A stretch of 64,000 nt of DNA. Source: Pseudomonas sp. SG20056 (GTDB lineage: Bacteria; Pseudomonadota; Gammaproteobacteria; Pseudomonadales; Pseudomonadaceae). The position numbers and the translations under genes were made by a program. How positions within the stretch are numbered: position 1 is the first letter of the stretch; each line of letters opens with the position of its first letter. Location of the stretch: assembly GCF_031764535.1 (NCBI RefSeq), contig NZ_CP134499.1, positions 558,001 to 622,000 on the forward strand. The letters run 5' to 3'. This document shows, one piece after another, positions 9,433 to 17,332 of this stretch. The notes below the pieces were generated by a model. That model searched no databases, was not told the DNA's origin, and worked only from the letters and a program-made list of their open reading frames with translations.

Positions 9433-9478
9433 TGGTGGGCCCACACGGACTCGAACCGTGGACCAAAGGATTATGAGT
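9433..9478 (-). repeat. attL: 46-bp copy of the tRNA-Ile2 3' half
   Basis: This stretch is identical over 46 bp to 17333-17378, the CCA end through the anticodon loop of the complete tRNA gene at the other island boundary. It lacks the 5' half of a tRNA, so it is an attachment-site duplication rather than a gene. Similarity continues imperfectly for a few bases outward. Confidence 0.95.
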
Positions 9479-9535
9479 TGCCTAGAAACGCTGCAAACCC
9501 AGTGTAATCGTGAGTAGCTTAGCGCAGGTAAACCA

Positions 9536-10294
9536 TCAGGCATCGTCTGTGTCGGGCTTATAGAAAAGATCCCAACTACTCTGATGTTTGACCCGTGGGT
9601 CTACGCCATAAACGGGCGACACTGGGAGGCCGAGAGACTTTCTCTCCTCCAACTGTCGCTCCCAAGGCCGGTCGGTGCCCAGTACTCTCCCAAGATGCTC
9701 AGCGCGCGAGTCTTCTCGGCTTTTCCAAACACCGAGAAGCTCCTGGTACTCATCGCTGGCTGCCAATCGATAAGCCACTTCAACCAGATCACTTCCAACC
9801 CAATGCGCCAAGGGAAGAGTCCGCTCTACTGCAGCAAGACGTTCCTCATCACTCTCCAGATCTACATCACCCTCTTCATACAAGCGCTTTGCCAGTGCAA
9901 TGGCTTTGCTGAAATAGTTATCCGCGCCAGGCTGCTCCGCATGAAGAAACTCAGGGAAAGTCAGTGCTGTAAGTGGCGCCACATGGCCATTAGCAGCATC
10001 GGTCACACCTGTGACCAGCCAGAACGCGTACTTCGGCCACAAGTGGGCTATCGACTCGATCATGGCGGAAGTCGGCTTCTGCTTGCGCGAGAAAGCGCTG
10101 CGCCATCTTGCAGACGGAATATCCGTTAGCTGGGACAGCTTCTCCCAGAAACCACGGCCAGCGTATTGCGGCTGGCTCCACAGGCTGAGCAACGCAGAGA
10201 AAGCCCCTTCATGCCCTTTCAGGCCCTCAAGGTCAGCAGGAGACATTTGCTCCTTCAAAATCAAAATGACGCGATCTTCGATTGTACTTGACAT
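9536..10294 (-). CDS. Phage-type HTH repressor-like regulator
   Basis: A 252-residue protein. Residues about 45-100 contain a helix-turn-helix-like region (EKLSQLTDIPSARWRSAFS) ending in AFWLVTGV, a phrase seen in pseudomonad phage repressors that bind as XRE-type proteins. The rest is unassigned and acidic toward the C-terminus. It is transcribed away from the small HTH/replication operon, and a 10-bp-arm operator lies between them. The sensible role is repressor of the island's rightward promoter and possibly of itself. The minus strand upstream has TATGAT as a -10 candidate and GGGTCAGG just before the ATG. I cannot name the family with certainty. Confidence 0.6.
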   Translation of the reverse strand: MSSTIEDRVILILKEQMSPADLEGLKGHEGAFSALLSLWSQPQYAGRGFWEKLSQLTDIPSARWRSAFSRKQKPTSAMIESIAHLWPKYAFWLVTGVTDAANGHVAPLTALTFPEFLHAEQPGADNYFSKAIALAKRLYEEGDVDLESDEERLAAVERTLPLAHWVGSDLVEVAYRLAASDEYQELLGVWKSREDSRAEHLGRVLGTDRPWERQLEERKSLGLPVSPVYGVDPRVKHQSSWDLFYKPDTDDA

Positions 10295-10316
10295 CCTGAC
10301 CCTTCGATCATAAAAA
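10288..10316 (+). promoter_or_regulatory. Near-consensus sigma-70 promoter of the island's rightward operon
   Basis: TTGACA (10288-10293), 17-nt spacer, TAAAAA (10311-10316). The -35 box overlaps the start codon of the divergent repressor gene. Transcription should start within the operator palindrome. Confidence 0.7.
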
Positions 10317-10318
10317 GA

Positions 10319-10347
10319 ACTAAATGTCTAAAATACGGACATTTAGT
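10319..10347. promoter_or_regulatory. Operator: 10-bp perfect inverted repeat
   Basis: ACTAAATGTC and GACATTTAGT are perfect complements separated by 9 nt. The site covers the predicted start point of the rightward promoter and lies just upstream of the leftward repressor -10 candidate (TATGAT, about 10307-10312). That is the expected place for a repressor controlling both directions. Confidence 0.7.
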
Positions 10348-10419
10348 ATTTTTTAAGGACTCTTACGCCTCTTTGCGTAATGACCTCAGTGTATCGCAAG
10401 CCATTTGAGGAGTCGCCCG

Positions 10420-10638
10420 ATGACAATCGAAGAAACCCTCCTGAACCGCTACGGCGGCTCTCCACTACTCTCCCTCCAACAGTTAGCAGAGGTTCTACAT
10501 CGCAGCAAAGATGGCCTAAGGGTATCCCTAAGCGGAGACAGCGAGTTGTCTGCCGAGCTACGTCGGTGCAAAGTCAAAATCGGCCGCAGGGTCTACTTCA
10601 AAACATCTGCAGTAGCTCGTGTCATTGAAGAAGCCTGA
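10420..10638 (+). CDS. Small HTH DNA-binding protein (excisionase/AlpA-like position)
   Basis: A 72-residue protein. LLSLQQLAEVLHRSKDGLR looks like a helix-turn-helix, followed by KIGRRVYFKTSAVARVI, a strand-helix ending common in small excisionase/AlpA-like winged-helix proteins. The start at ATG 10420 is set by GAGGAG 8 nt upstream. It is the first gene of the repressible operon, with 5 nt to the next start. In phage satellites and integrative elements a gene here usually activates excision or downstream genes. Function is inferred from size and place only. Confidence 0.55.
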   Translation: MTIEETLLNRYGGSPLLSLQQLAEVLHRSKDGLRVSLSGDSELSAELRRCKVKIGRRVYFKTSAVARVIEEA

Positions 10639-10643
10639 CCGTT

Positions 10644-11459
10644 ATGAGCATAAAGGCCATGAACTGGGCATGGGAGCAGCCGCTTCCGCCCGTTCCGAAG
10701 CTAATTCTCATGGCGCTCGCTGATAACGCAGACGATCACGGCTACTGCTGGCCGAAGATGAAGACGATAGCAGCCAAGTGCAGCACTTCGGAACGCACCA
10801 TTCAGCGCACCATCAAGACCCTGCTAACCGCAGGGATGCTGAAGAAAGACGCTCGATTCGATGCCAACGGCCGGCAGGTTTCTAATGGCTACACCCTCGT
10901 ACTAAGCTACCCCGACAAATTGTCACCCCCAGCTGAAGACAGAGCTAGGGAGGGTGACACCCATGTCACCCCGGGGGTGACACAGCTATGTCGGGGGGAG
11001 GGTGACAAAGCTATGTCACCCCTAGAACCACCATATGAACCTTCATATGAATCATCAGTACAGCGCACGGCACAATTGACGCAACTGAACGCAGCGGAGA
11101 AGCAAAAGGTCTCCCAACTGATCCGTTCGATTCCCGCTGATCAACAGGAAGCAATTACTGCTCAACTGCTGAATGCTCTGACCAAGGGAGCCATCAGGTC
11201 CTCCCCGTCACGCTGGTTGAAGGCAGTTATTCACCGAACAGGTCGCGTCAGACATCCTCAGAATGCGTCACAGCGCTCGGAAGCAGACTATGTAGAGCGC
11301 CTGATTCAAGGCGGAATATCAACTGAGGATGCCCAGCACATTGCCCAACAGACCTTTAGTCGACGTATAGTCAGCAGAGCAGGACATCGCAAGTGCCCCC
11401 TAAGCACTCAACAAGCCGACAATAGCGTTTGGCTAAAGGGATTTGCCAAAATTGACTAG
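10644..11459 (+). CDS. HTH_36-type replication-associated protein of the island
   Basis: A 271-residue protein. Residues 1-75 (MNWAWEQPLPPVPKLILMAL, then CSTSERTIQRTIKTL) match the N-terminal winged helix of phage O-like or plasmid replication proteins (HTH_36 type), which bind an origin and recruit helicase. The middle is low-complexity (repeated GDTHVTP/GVTQLCRGEGD-like stretches around residues 95-125) and the C-terminus is a charged helical region. It is the second gene of the repressor-controlled operon. I infer that it starts island replication after excision. A regulator of unknown target is the alternative. Confidence 0.6.
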   Translation: MSIKAMNWAWEQPLPPVPKLILMALADNADDHGYCWPKMKTIAAKCSTSERTIQRTIKTLLTAGMLKKDARFDANGRQVSNGYTLVLSYPDKLSPPAEDRAREGDTHVTPGVTQLCRGEGDKAMSPLEPPYEPSYESSVQRTAQLTQLNAAEKQKVSQLIRSIPADQQEAITAQLLNALTKGAIRSSPSRWLKAVIHRTGRVRHPQNASQRSEADYVERLIQGGISTEDAQHIAQQTFSRRIVSRAGHRKCPLSTQQADNSVWLKGFAKID

Positions 11460-11584
11460 CCCGCCGTAAATCACACAGAGTTTTTGCTGACGCGGGAGAT
11501 GGATCAGTGAATCGCCCTAGGTTTGTGGATGAATCCCAAGTCGAATATTGCCCCTATACTCAGCATGGGCTACTTATAGCCGGA

Positions 11585-11613
11585 TAGCGACGGCTCACTC
11601 CAGGCCGTCGCTA
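11585..11613. repeat. Strong GC hairpin between island core and cargo
   Basis: TAGCGACGGC and GCCGTCGCTA form a 10-bp perfect stem with a 9-nt loop, in the 196-bp gap where the replication gene and the lipoprotein gene converge. No T-run follows on either strand, so it may be a weak terminator or a folded DNA site. Nothing else is evident in the gap. Confidence 0.5.
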
Positions 11614-11655
11614 TAAATGCAAACAGTCGAATCGGAGAAGTAGTCTAAAAGACTT

Positions 11656-12483
11656 TCAATTATTTTCGACTTCGACGCTAGGATTTTTCTGTATATCAAT
11701 AGTCTCGACGGATGGCGACTGGCTTGCGGATGCAAATCCTCCCCCCGTGTCAAATTTGGCCAATTCTCCCGCTATGTAAAATGAGTTTGGACTGGAGAGC
11801 ACGAGCTCTTTATTACTTATCCATCGTACGTTCACTCCAGCACCTAGCTCACCATTTATTGACTGTAGCGCACCATCCTTTAGCTTGGCACTTAACTCGG
11901 CGCCAACATCGGTATCAAACGAGAGCTTTGCTTCAAAGCCCGAGACCAGAATCGCTCGATACATTACTAATCGTCCTGGCTTGGACATTTCATCTTTTTC
12001 TGGAGATGCTGGAGGTAGAGCTTTAACAGCCTGCTCAAACCCTACCTCTTCAATTAAAACTGTATTTAACTTTGAAACCTTAACCTCTACACTCTTTGCT
12101 TTTGAAAACTCGGTTTTTAAGTCCGCTGAGAGAGGTGCAACACTCGAAGCAAAGTCAACGACTGCACCACCAGATAGTTTAGTCGATGAACTTCCTTGAC
12201 AATCAAATTCACTTCCATTCTTAACCCAGTTACTACTACCCGGGATCTTACTTGAGTCTAATCTTAACCTGTAGCCTCCGCCATCAGTGGCCTCGCGCCA
12301 AACCGACCCTGGACCGATTGAGTTAGAAACACCAAAGAAAAGAATTTTCTTCCCATTCAGGTCGCTATACGCGCAGTTCTTAGCAACGTCCGCCCATGCG
12401 TTCTTAGCATTATGCTTACACCCGACCACAACGGCTAACAGCGACAACATGGCTACCGTAACAATACTCTTTTTAACCTTCAT
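11656..12483 (-). CDS. Predicted lipoprotein, partner of the subtilisin-like peptidase
   Basis: A 275-residue protein starting with a lipoprotein signal (SIVTVAMLSLLAVVVGC, Cys at about residue 22). The mature part has an Ile/Gly-rich segment (KILFFGVSNSIGPGSVWRE, about residues 46-64), a Cys near residue 95 (EFDCQG), and a long polar C-terminal half rich in alternating hydrophobic/polar residues (beta-like). I do not recognise the family. It follows the peptidase gene by 12 nt with AGGATC before the ATG, so the two are one transcript. Both are clearly AT-rich compared with the chromosome. A substrate, inhibitor or effector released by the peptidase are all open possibilities. Confidence 0.7.
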   Translation of the reverse strand: MKVKKSIVTVAMLSLLAVVVGCKHNAKNAWADVAKNCAYSDLNGKKILFFGVSNSIGPGSVWREATDGGGYRLRLDSSKIPGSSNWVKNGSEFDCQGSSSTKLSGGAVVDFASSVAPLSADLKTEFSKAKSVEVKVSKLNTVLIEEVGFEQAVKALPPASPEKDEMSKPGRLVMYRAILVSGFEAKLSFDTDVGAELSAKLKDGALQSINGELGAGVNVRWISNKELVLSSPNSFYIAGELAKFDTGGGFASASQSPSVETIDIQKNPSVEVENN

Positions 12484-12495
12484 GATTTGATCCTT

Positions 12496-14415
12496 TCAGT
12501 TTTCAAAAAGCTTTTTGATATCGAGACCATACTGATCACCACTAGCCCCACCCTGCCGTGATTTTTTTACTATTTCTCGTAATTTATGCCCTTTATCTGG
12601 TGCATCATAAATAGAAAATTCCTGAGGAGGTATATATGCTAACTTTGCTGCAAAAAGCCAAGCTACCCGAGGTGCTGCGAAGCTTGTGCCACATATGCTG
12701 TCACTAACATAACCATTGAACGAAATAGCTAGCGGGTCCACACTCCTTGACCCCACGATACTAGAGCGACATTGGAGACTGCCATCGCGAGCGGTATTCA
12801 TGACTGCAACCACATCTTGGTTGCTTACGGATCTCACAGCAAACCACCTTTCTTCGGCTGCAGCATTGTCGGCGCACTCACATTCCTTACTGTAAGCGAG
12901 ATTCGGACGGCAACTTTTGCAGTTGTTTAGCGAAGAGTTTCCAGCAGCAGACACAAGTATCCCTTGATTAAAATCAAAGTGCGTAAACTTGTGCTCCCTC
13001 TTACGTGTCGTCCATGAGAAATTGACCACATATGGATTCCCACTGGCTACAGCATAGAGATCAGCGAATACTAGAGCCGATTCAATGATTGCTTTATCAG
13101 TACTGAGATCTTTTACACCAATATCTTGCTTTAGTCTTTTTACAATATCTCTTGCAATTTTCCTTTTGGCTTTCACCTCTTTATCAGGAACGGGGTCGCC
13201 TCTAGCGCCGAGCATAAAATCATCAATAAGCCTAAGAACTACCAACTCTTCAAGCATCGCCTTCGAGTACACCTGAGCTGTAGAAAGAGGTATATAAACC
13301 ACTCTTACTCTTTGATCATCCCACACCCTACTTGGCTCTAGCTCTACAAGAGTAGCCAGCGACTTGTGTATTGAACGGGCGTGAAAAGCCTCTTTTGGAT
13401 AATCTGTAAAAACCCTAGACTGACTCGAAGGATGTTGCAGCGCCACGGGATAATTAAATCTTTTCTTAATCATCTCTAACGCTTCAGAAACAAATTTTCT
13501 AGAATCATAAAATGCTTCGTCATTCGGCCAACCGTCATCAAGCACAATCAACACCGGCTTTAATTTTGGCTGCCCTGAGAGCTTGGATTTAATTATCATT
13601 CTTTCTTCAGCAGAAAGAAACGGGATAGACTGATAATCCTCAGCAAGACTCTCAGACTCCATATTAACTGAAATAACTTGTGCCTGAACCTCTTCGTATG
13701 ACTGATCTAACTCAATGCCACCGAGATGATCCTTATAATCTTTCGGCAGCCATAAGTGTTCTATGACAAGTGGAGATCCATCACGCCCATCCCCAGAGAC
13801 CACTGGCTTTTCTGTAAAAGCCTGAGTCACAGGGTTAAAGGCATCAAAGGAGGTGACCTTACTTAAACTAGGGTACATGCTACCTTTGGGGATTTTATTA
13901 TACTTATTAAGTAAATTAGGCTCCGAAAGCGCCATCCGCGGAAGGGCGGGTATCTTAATCACAGCACCAGCCTTTAAATTTTCTGGAGCGCCCAAATCAT
14001 TTAATTCAACTATTTTCTCTTCAATTGCCGCATATGCTTGTAGAGAGTTTTTTTGTCCAAACCCATATTCCCTCAGCACCACTTTCGATAGCGCATCTTG
14101 CTCCGAAATAGTAATTTCTCGAGCGATATTAGACTGGAGGGCTTCTTTAAGGTTAAGGGACGGGCGAAGCTTTATGTCTGGCCAAGTTTCTTCACTGCCT
14201 TGAGTACCAGCAGCATCTGGTCTAGACACGACGCTCTCTGGCGTGAAATACCTTGCGTCAATCACACGTCTAACAAGAACATAATCATCCGGCGGCTGAC
14301 TTATCGACTCCTCGAGCGCAGCAGATGATACCGTCGAAAAAGTGCAAGCTGCGACTAATGAAAGTGCTACTCTAAGTACAGTTAATAATTTTTTTAAGTT
14401 TTTGAGGCGGCTCAT
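12496..14415 (-). CDS. Exported subtilisin-like (S8) serine peptidase
   Basis: A 639-residue protein with a signal sequence (about residues 10-32). LSLVAAC could be a lipobox, while SSA-A would suit signal peptidase I. Residues about 103-157 resemble a LysM domain (SEQDALSKVVLREYG then LKAGAVIKIPALP). The S8 fold follows: Asp in VLIVLDDG (D293), His in FHARSIH (H345 or H350), oxyanion Asn in VSAAGN (N493) and nucleophile Ser in CGTSFAAP (S578). A Cys cluster (C499, C502, C512, C514) between them could form disulfides. It probably acts in the periplasm or at the envelope. The gene is first in the pair with the lipoprotein. Its target is unknown. Confidence 0.8.
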   Translation of the reverse strand: MSRLKNLKKLLTVLRVALSLVAACTFSTVSSAALEESISQPPDDYVLVRRVIDARYFTPESVVSRPDAAGTQGSEETWPDIKLRPSLNLKEALQSNIAREITISEQDALSKVVLREYGFGQKNSLQAYAAIEEKIVELNDLGAPENLKAGAVIKIPALPRMALSEPNLLNKYNKIPKGSMYPSLSKVTSFDAFNPVTQAFTEKPVVSGDGRDGSPLVIEHLWLPKDYKDHLGGIELDQSYEEVQAQVISVNMESESLAEDYQSIPFLSAEERMIIKSKLSGQPKLKPVLIVLDDGWPNDEAFYDSRKFVSEALEMIKKRFNYPVALQHPSSQSRVFTDYPKEAFHARSIHKSLATLVELEPSRVWDDQRVRVVYIPLSTAQVYSKAMLEELVVLRLIDDFMLGARGDPVPDKEVKAKRKIARDIVKRLKQDIGVKDLSTDKAIIESALVFADLYAVASGNPYVVNFSWTTRKREHKFTHFDFNQGILVSAAGNSSLNNCKSCRPNLAYSKECECADNAAAEERWFAVRSVSNQDVVAVMNTARDGSLQCRSSIVGSRSVDPLAISFNGYVSDSICGTSFAAPRVAWLFAAKLAYIPPQEFSIYDAPDKGHKLREIVKKSRQGGASGDQYGLDIKKLFEN

Positions 14416-14596
14416 TTAATTGTGCCCTCCGTGGTCGCGTTTCCTATCAAAAACCTCGCTTTAAAAATCACCATAGTTGAGTTAAATGAGAACGCAAGCC
14501 AGATGCCGGCAAATGGCTAGCATGGCAGAGAACGCTTGTCCGCCACCGCCCAGGCCAGAGGCGTGATATGCAGGCCGATGGTCAGAGGACACCTTT

Positions 14597-15514
14597 GTGA
14601 CCGCCGCTGATTCCACAGGCAATTCTCGCGGCTCTCAATCTTCAGCGCATTTAGCTCTGCCTGCGTCTGCCGTAGTCGCAAACGCCGCGCTGCTAAAGCT
14701 CGACCAGTTCATCGAGCAACAAGTGGTACCGCTGTATTACGGTCGTTATGTAGACGACATTCTGCTGGTCATGGAAAACGCCAGCGACATCAAAACTACC
14801 GAGCAGTTTTGGGAGTGGATCTTCAGTCGCGACGGCGGCAAGGATCTGCTCAAAAAAGATAAACGTAGCATCCTGTTCAAGCCTGACTATCTCAAAAAAG
14901 ACCGTATCGCTTTTGAAAACAGCAAAAACAAGCTGTTCATCCTTGCGGGCTCTGCAGGCACCGCTCTGGTCAACGCCATTTCCGAACAGATCAACCAGCG
15001 TGCCAGCGAATGGCGCGCGTTACCCGACCTGCCGAATTCGCCAAACACCGTGGCAACGGATCTGCTCAAAGCTACCAACCTTGCCGGTGAGCAAGCAGAC
15101 AATCTGCGCAAAACAGATTCCCTAACGCTACACCGTGCTGGCTTTGCTCTAAGCCTTCGCAACTACGAAGCCTTCGAGCGCGATATCCCCCCTGAGGATT
15201 GGCAAGCGCACCGCCATGCTTTTTTCGCTGCCGTCATCGAGCATCTGCTGACCCCGGTTAAGTTCTTCGAACTAGCTCAATACCTGCCACGCATCATTCG
15301 CATGGCTACCGCCTGTGAAGATTATGAGTACCTAAACAAGATCATCAATGCGCTGGGCGGCCTGATAAACAAAGTCGAAAACGACTGCACCCTGACGATC
15401 AAAAGCCTAGATGCTGCCAAAGTGCCGGCTGAAGCGCGGCAATTATGGAAACAATCCATCTGGGAAGTTACAGCGCAGAGCATCGTTTCAGCGTTCCCTT
15501 CTATCACGAGCTAA
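14597..15514 (+). pseudogene. Truncated defence-type reverse transcriptase remnant
   Basis: The frame begins near a GTG at 14597 and soon shows RT signatures: ASAVVANAALLKLD (motif B/4 type) and YYGRYVDDILLV with the catalytic YVDD at residues 51-54, followed by about 250 residues of helical thumb/C-terminal region. The fingers and first palm motifs are absent: an in-frame TGA stands at 14564 and the divergent peptidase gene begins only 181 bp upstream. The spacing and wording resemble the UG/DRT class of antiphage RTs, perhaps Drt3b-like, rather than group II intron RTs. The 3' end also looks frameshifted near 15500, because another frame continues with FMLDDSFIKLAKIEL to about 15660. Confidence 0.7.
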
Positions 15515-16367
15515 GCCCGGGCTTTATGCTCGACGACAGTTTCATCAAGTTAGCCAAAATTGAACTGAGCGAATCGCAGTCAAAACTAAACCGCCTTTTC
15601 ATCTCCGCCTTGTTGGCCTGGGCGCAAGAAACACTCCTGAAAAAAGGTTTACCCGTCGGTTTCTGGATTTCACGCGGGCCGCTGTTGGAGTTTTGCCAGC
15701 CCTCAAAGCGAGTGGCTTTCACAATTTTGTCGATCTGCTCGACCACATCACCAATCAGTTTCGGCGTAGTTTCCGGGCGGGTTTCCAGGAAGAGCTTGGT
15801 CAGCGCTTGCTTGTTGTCATCCTCCGTCACCACCTTCTCGCCGGTTTCGCGGTCATAGACCACTACCATGGCTTTCATCTTTTTCGGCTGCACATGGCTG
15901 GTGAAGTGCGCAGCAATATCGGCGCTGATGGCCTCCATGCGCTTCGGTGCCTTGAGCATCACCGCCAGCTTGCCGGCACGTTTGGACAGCCGCAGTGCTC
16001 TTTGCAGATCAGCATTTTTCTTCAGCATCTGTGCGGTGTCTTGATCGGCCCTGCTCCATGCAGAGCGATACTTGTTCAGGCACTCAATAGCTGCGGGCCT
16101 GCTATTCGGGCAAAGTTGATCCAGGATATGATCAATGAAGTCTGGAGTCAGTCGTAGCGGCAAGTAGTAGAGCGAGCCCCCAGCTTCCTGTGTCTCCTCA
16201 ACACGGAGTTCGTCCCCAAACTCTGTAATGGCAAGGTCTGCCAGGGACGTTTGTGCACCGAACAACTGGAGCAGTGATTTCAGTTCCACGCGGAGTTGCA
16301 GGGATTCCATGTTCATCTTGAGCTGAAGCTTGCCGCCTGTGGGTGTGGTTTGTGTCGTGGTGATCAT
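15504..16367 (-). pseudogene. Chimeric frame with type I restriction HsdR fragments
   Basis: An open frame of 287 codons that looks composite. Residues 1-130 are unrecognised. Residues about 137-174 (LKAPKRMEAISADIAAHFTS, then MKAMVVVYDRE) match a motor-domain segment of HsdR. Residues about 186-236 (PKLIGDVVEQIDKIVKATRF, then EGWQ) match the HsdR C-terminal region. In a whole HsdR these parts are separated by hundreds of residues, so an internal deletion is likely. From about residue 237 the frame runs antisense through the RT remnant and is probably not real protein. It remains open, so expression is possible, but restriction activity is not. Confidence 0.6.
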
Positions 16368-16509
16368 GGGCTTCTCCAGTAATTTGAAAATTTGATTTGT
16401 GTTTATTGACAGCGGTGTGTGGGAGGTGGTAGCGAAACAAGGTAATGCTATGCCATCACGATATGTCGCGTCAAAGGTGGCTTGATACTTCCTTTTCTGA
16501 GCGCGATAG

Positions 16510-16977
16510 ATGAGCTACGAAAAGGTGTTGGGCGAGGTAGTCAGAGACGTGAGGCTTCGGGCTGGCCTCACGCATGAAGCTTGTGCTGAAGTCGTCAACG
16601 CTACCCACTTACGCCAGATCGAGAAGGGGCTGGCCGCGGTCAGAATTGACACGCTGGTAGCCCTATGTGGAGTGCTGGGTGTTTCACCAAGCCAATTGCT
16701 TTTGGTTGCTGAGGCGCGTTCGGCTGGTCAGGCGGTTGAGGAGCACCTTAGCGCGAACAACAAGCAAATTCGGTTGCTTCTGGAGGCGGGGCGTTTCGAG
16801 CCTGTCACCTCAAAAGATGCAGCGAGAGGAATTCGTGGCCAGAAGGCTGATGCGACCCGCGATGAGACTCGTCGATTGCAGGTTGAAGGCCTCTCGAAAG
16901 CTGATATCGCGCGTCAGTTAGGCGTCACGGTGAGGACAGTCGAGCGTTATTGGGTCAAGCCAGTCACTCAGAAGTGA
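16510..16977 (+). CDS. XRE-family regulator with second C-terminal HTH
   Basis: A 155-residue protein. Residues about 8-65 form an XRE helix-turn-helix (VVRDVRLRAGLTHEACAEVV then LRQIEKGLAAVRIDTLVALC). Residues about 122-148 (GLSKADIARQLGVTVRTVER) form a second, resolvase/sigma-type helix-turn-helix. It is divergent from the HsdR chimera with a 142-bp gap and is the last gene before the tRNA end. Genes of this kind commonly lie next to integrases in pseudomonad islands and may control excision. Specific targets are unknown. Confidence 0.7.
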   Translation: MSYEKVLGEVVRDVRLRAGLTHEACAEVVNATHLRQIEKGLAAVRIDTLVALCGVLGVSPSQLLLVAEARSAGQAVEEHLSANNKQIRLLLEAGRFEPVTSKDAARGIRGQKADATRDETRRLQVEGLSKADIARQLGVTVRTVERYWVKPVTQK

Positions 16978-17043
16978 CTAGGCGGCATCTACATTGGGTT
17001 TCACGTCTTATACGACATCGTCCGTGTGTTGTGGCGTGAGCGT

Positions 17044-17097
17044 GCGACAGCTCCAGTGAGTCGCAGATTTGGTGCGACACAACTCACTGCATGTCGC
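17044..17097. repeat. Extended interrupted palindrome near the island's tRNA end
   Basis: Nested arms pair across a 7-nt centre: GCGACA (17044) with TGTCGC (17092), CAGTGAGT (17054) with ACTCACTG (17082), and GTCGCA (17060) with TGCGAC (17073). The 355-bp gap 16978-17332 contains this, a tandem repeat and the tRNA terminator, but no gene I can support. Confidence 0.6.
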
Positions 17098-17243
17098 GCT
17101 TCCTGCAATACGCAGGCTCTTTCTCCGGCCTGAGCGCCTAATCCCGTACCCGTTGGGGACGTAGCACAAGCCAATTGGGGTGCTGCCTGGGTGTCGATCT
17201 GCGAGCTAAAGCGCTCGTTGCGTTCCAAAGCAGCAAAAATGAA

Positions 17244-17267
17244 ACGGTACGCAAAACGGTACGCAAA
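17244..17267 (+). repeat. Tandem 12-bp repeat, possible integrase arm sites
   Basis: ACGGTACGCAAA occurs twice head to tail without spacer, 65 bp from the attR core. Short direct repeats containing GGTACGCA (TGCGTACC on the other strand) often lie beside tRNA attachment sites as recombinase arm-type sites. That reading is inference. Confidence 0.5.
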
Positions 17268-17291
17268 TTTTTTATCTGGCCCATAAACGAC

Positions 17292-17315
17292 AAAAGGCCA
17301 GCACGATGGCTGACC
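17292..17315 (-). terminator. Terminator after the tRNA gene
   Basis: Minus strand GGTCAGC and GCTGGCC (one G-U pair) with a 6-nt loop, followed by TTTTG, 18 nt beyond the tRNA CCA end. Because it lies inside the island side of the junction, it was brought in or recreated by the insertion. Confidence 0.7.
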
Positions 17316-17332
17316 TAAGTCGTTGTTTTATA

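Noticed and set aside
9433-9478. A second tRNA gene
   Set aside because: Only the 3' half is present; sequence upstream does not complete a cloverleaf. It is the att duplication.
10930-11030. CRISPR-like short repeats in the replication-type gene (GGTGACA repeats)
   Set aside because: The copies are irregular, in frame and without uniform spacers. They encode a low-complexity linker.
11656-12483. Bacterial gasdermin activated by the adjacent protease
   Set aside because: A protease-plus-effector pair invited the idea, but this partner has a lipoprotein export signal and no gasdermin motif that I can recognise, and the protease is also exported.
14597-15514. Functional retron or intact RT defence gene
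   Set aside because: The first catalytic Asp-bearing motif and fingers are missing, an in-frame stop lies just upstream, and the 3' end is frameshifted.
17001-17228. Remnant integrase gene next to the intact tRNA
   Set aside because: The short minus-strand frame shows no tyrosine-recombinase motif (no R..HxxR..Y pattern) and overlaps the large palindrome.
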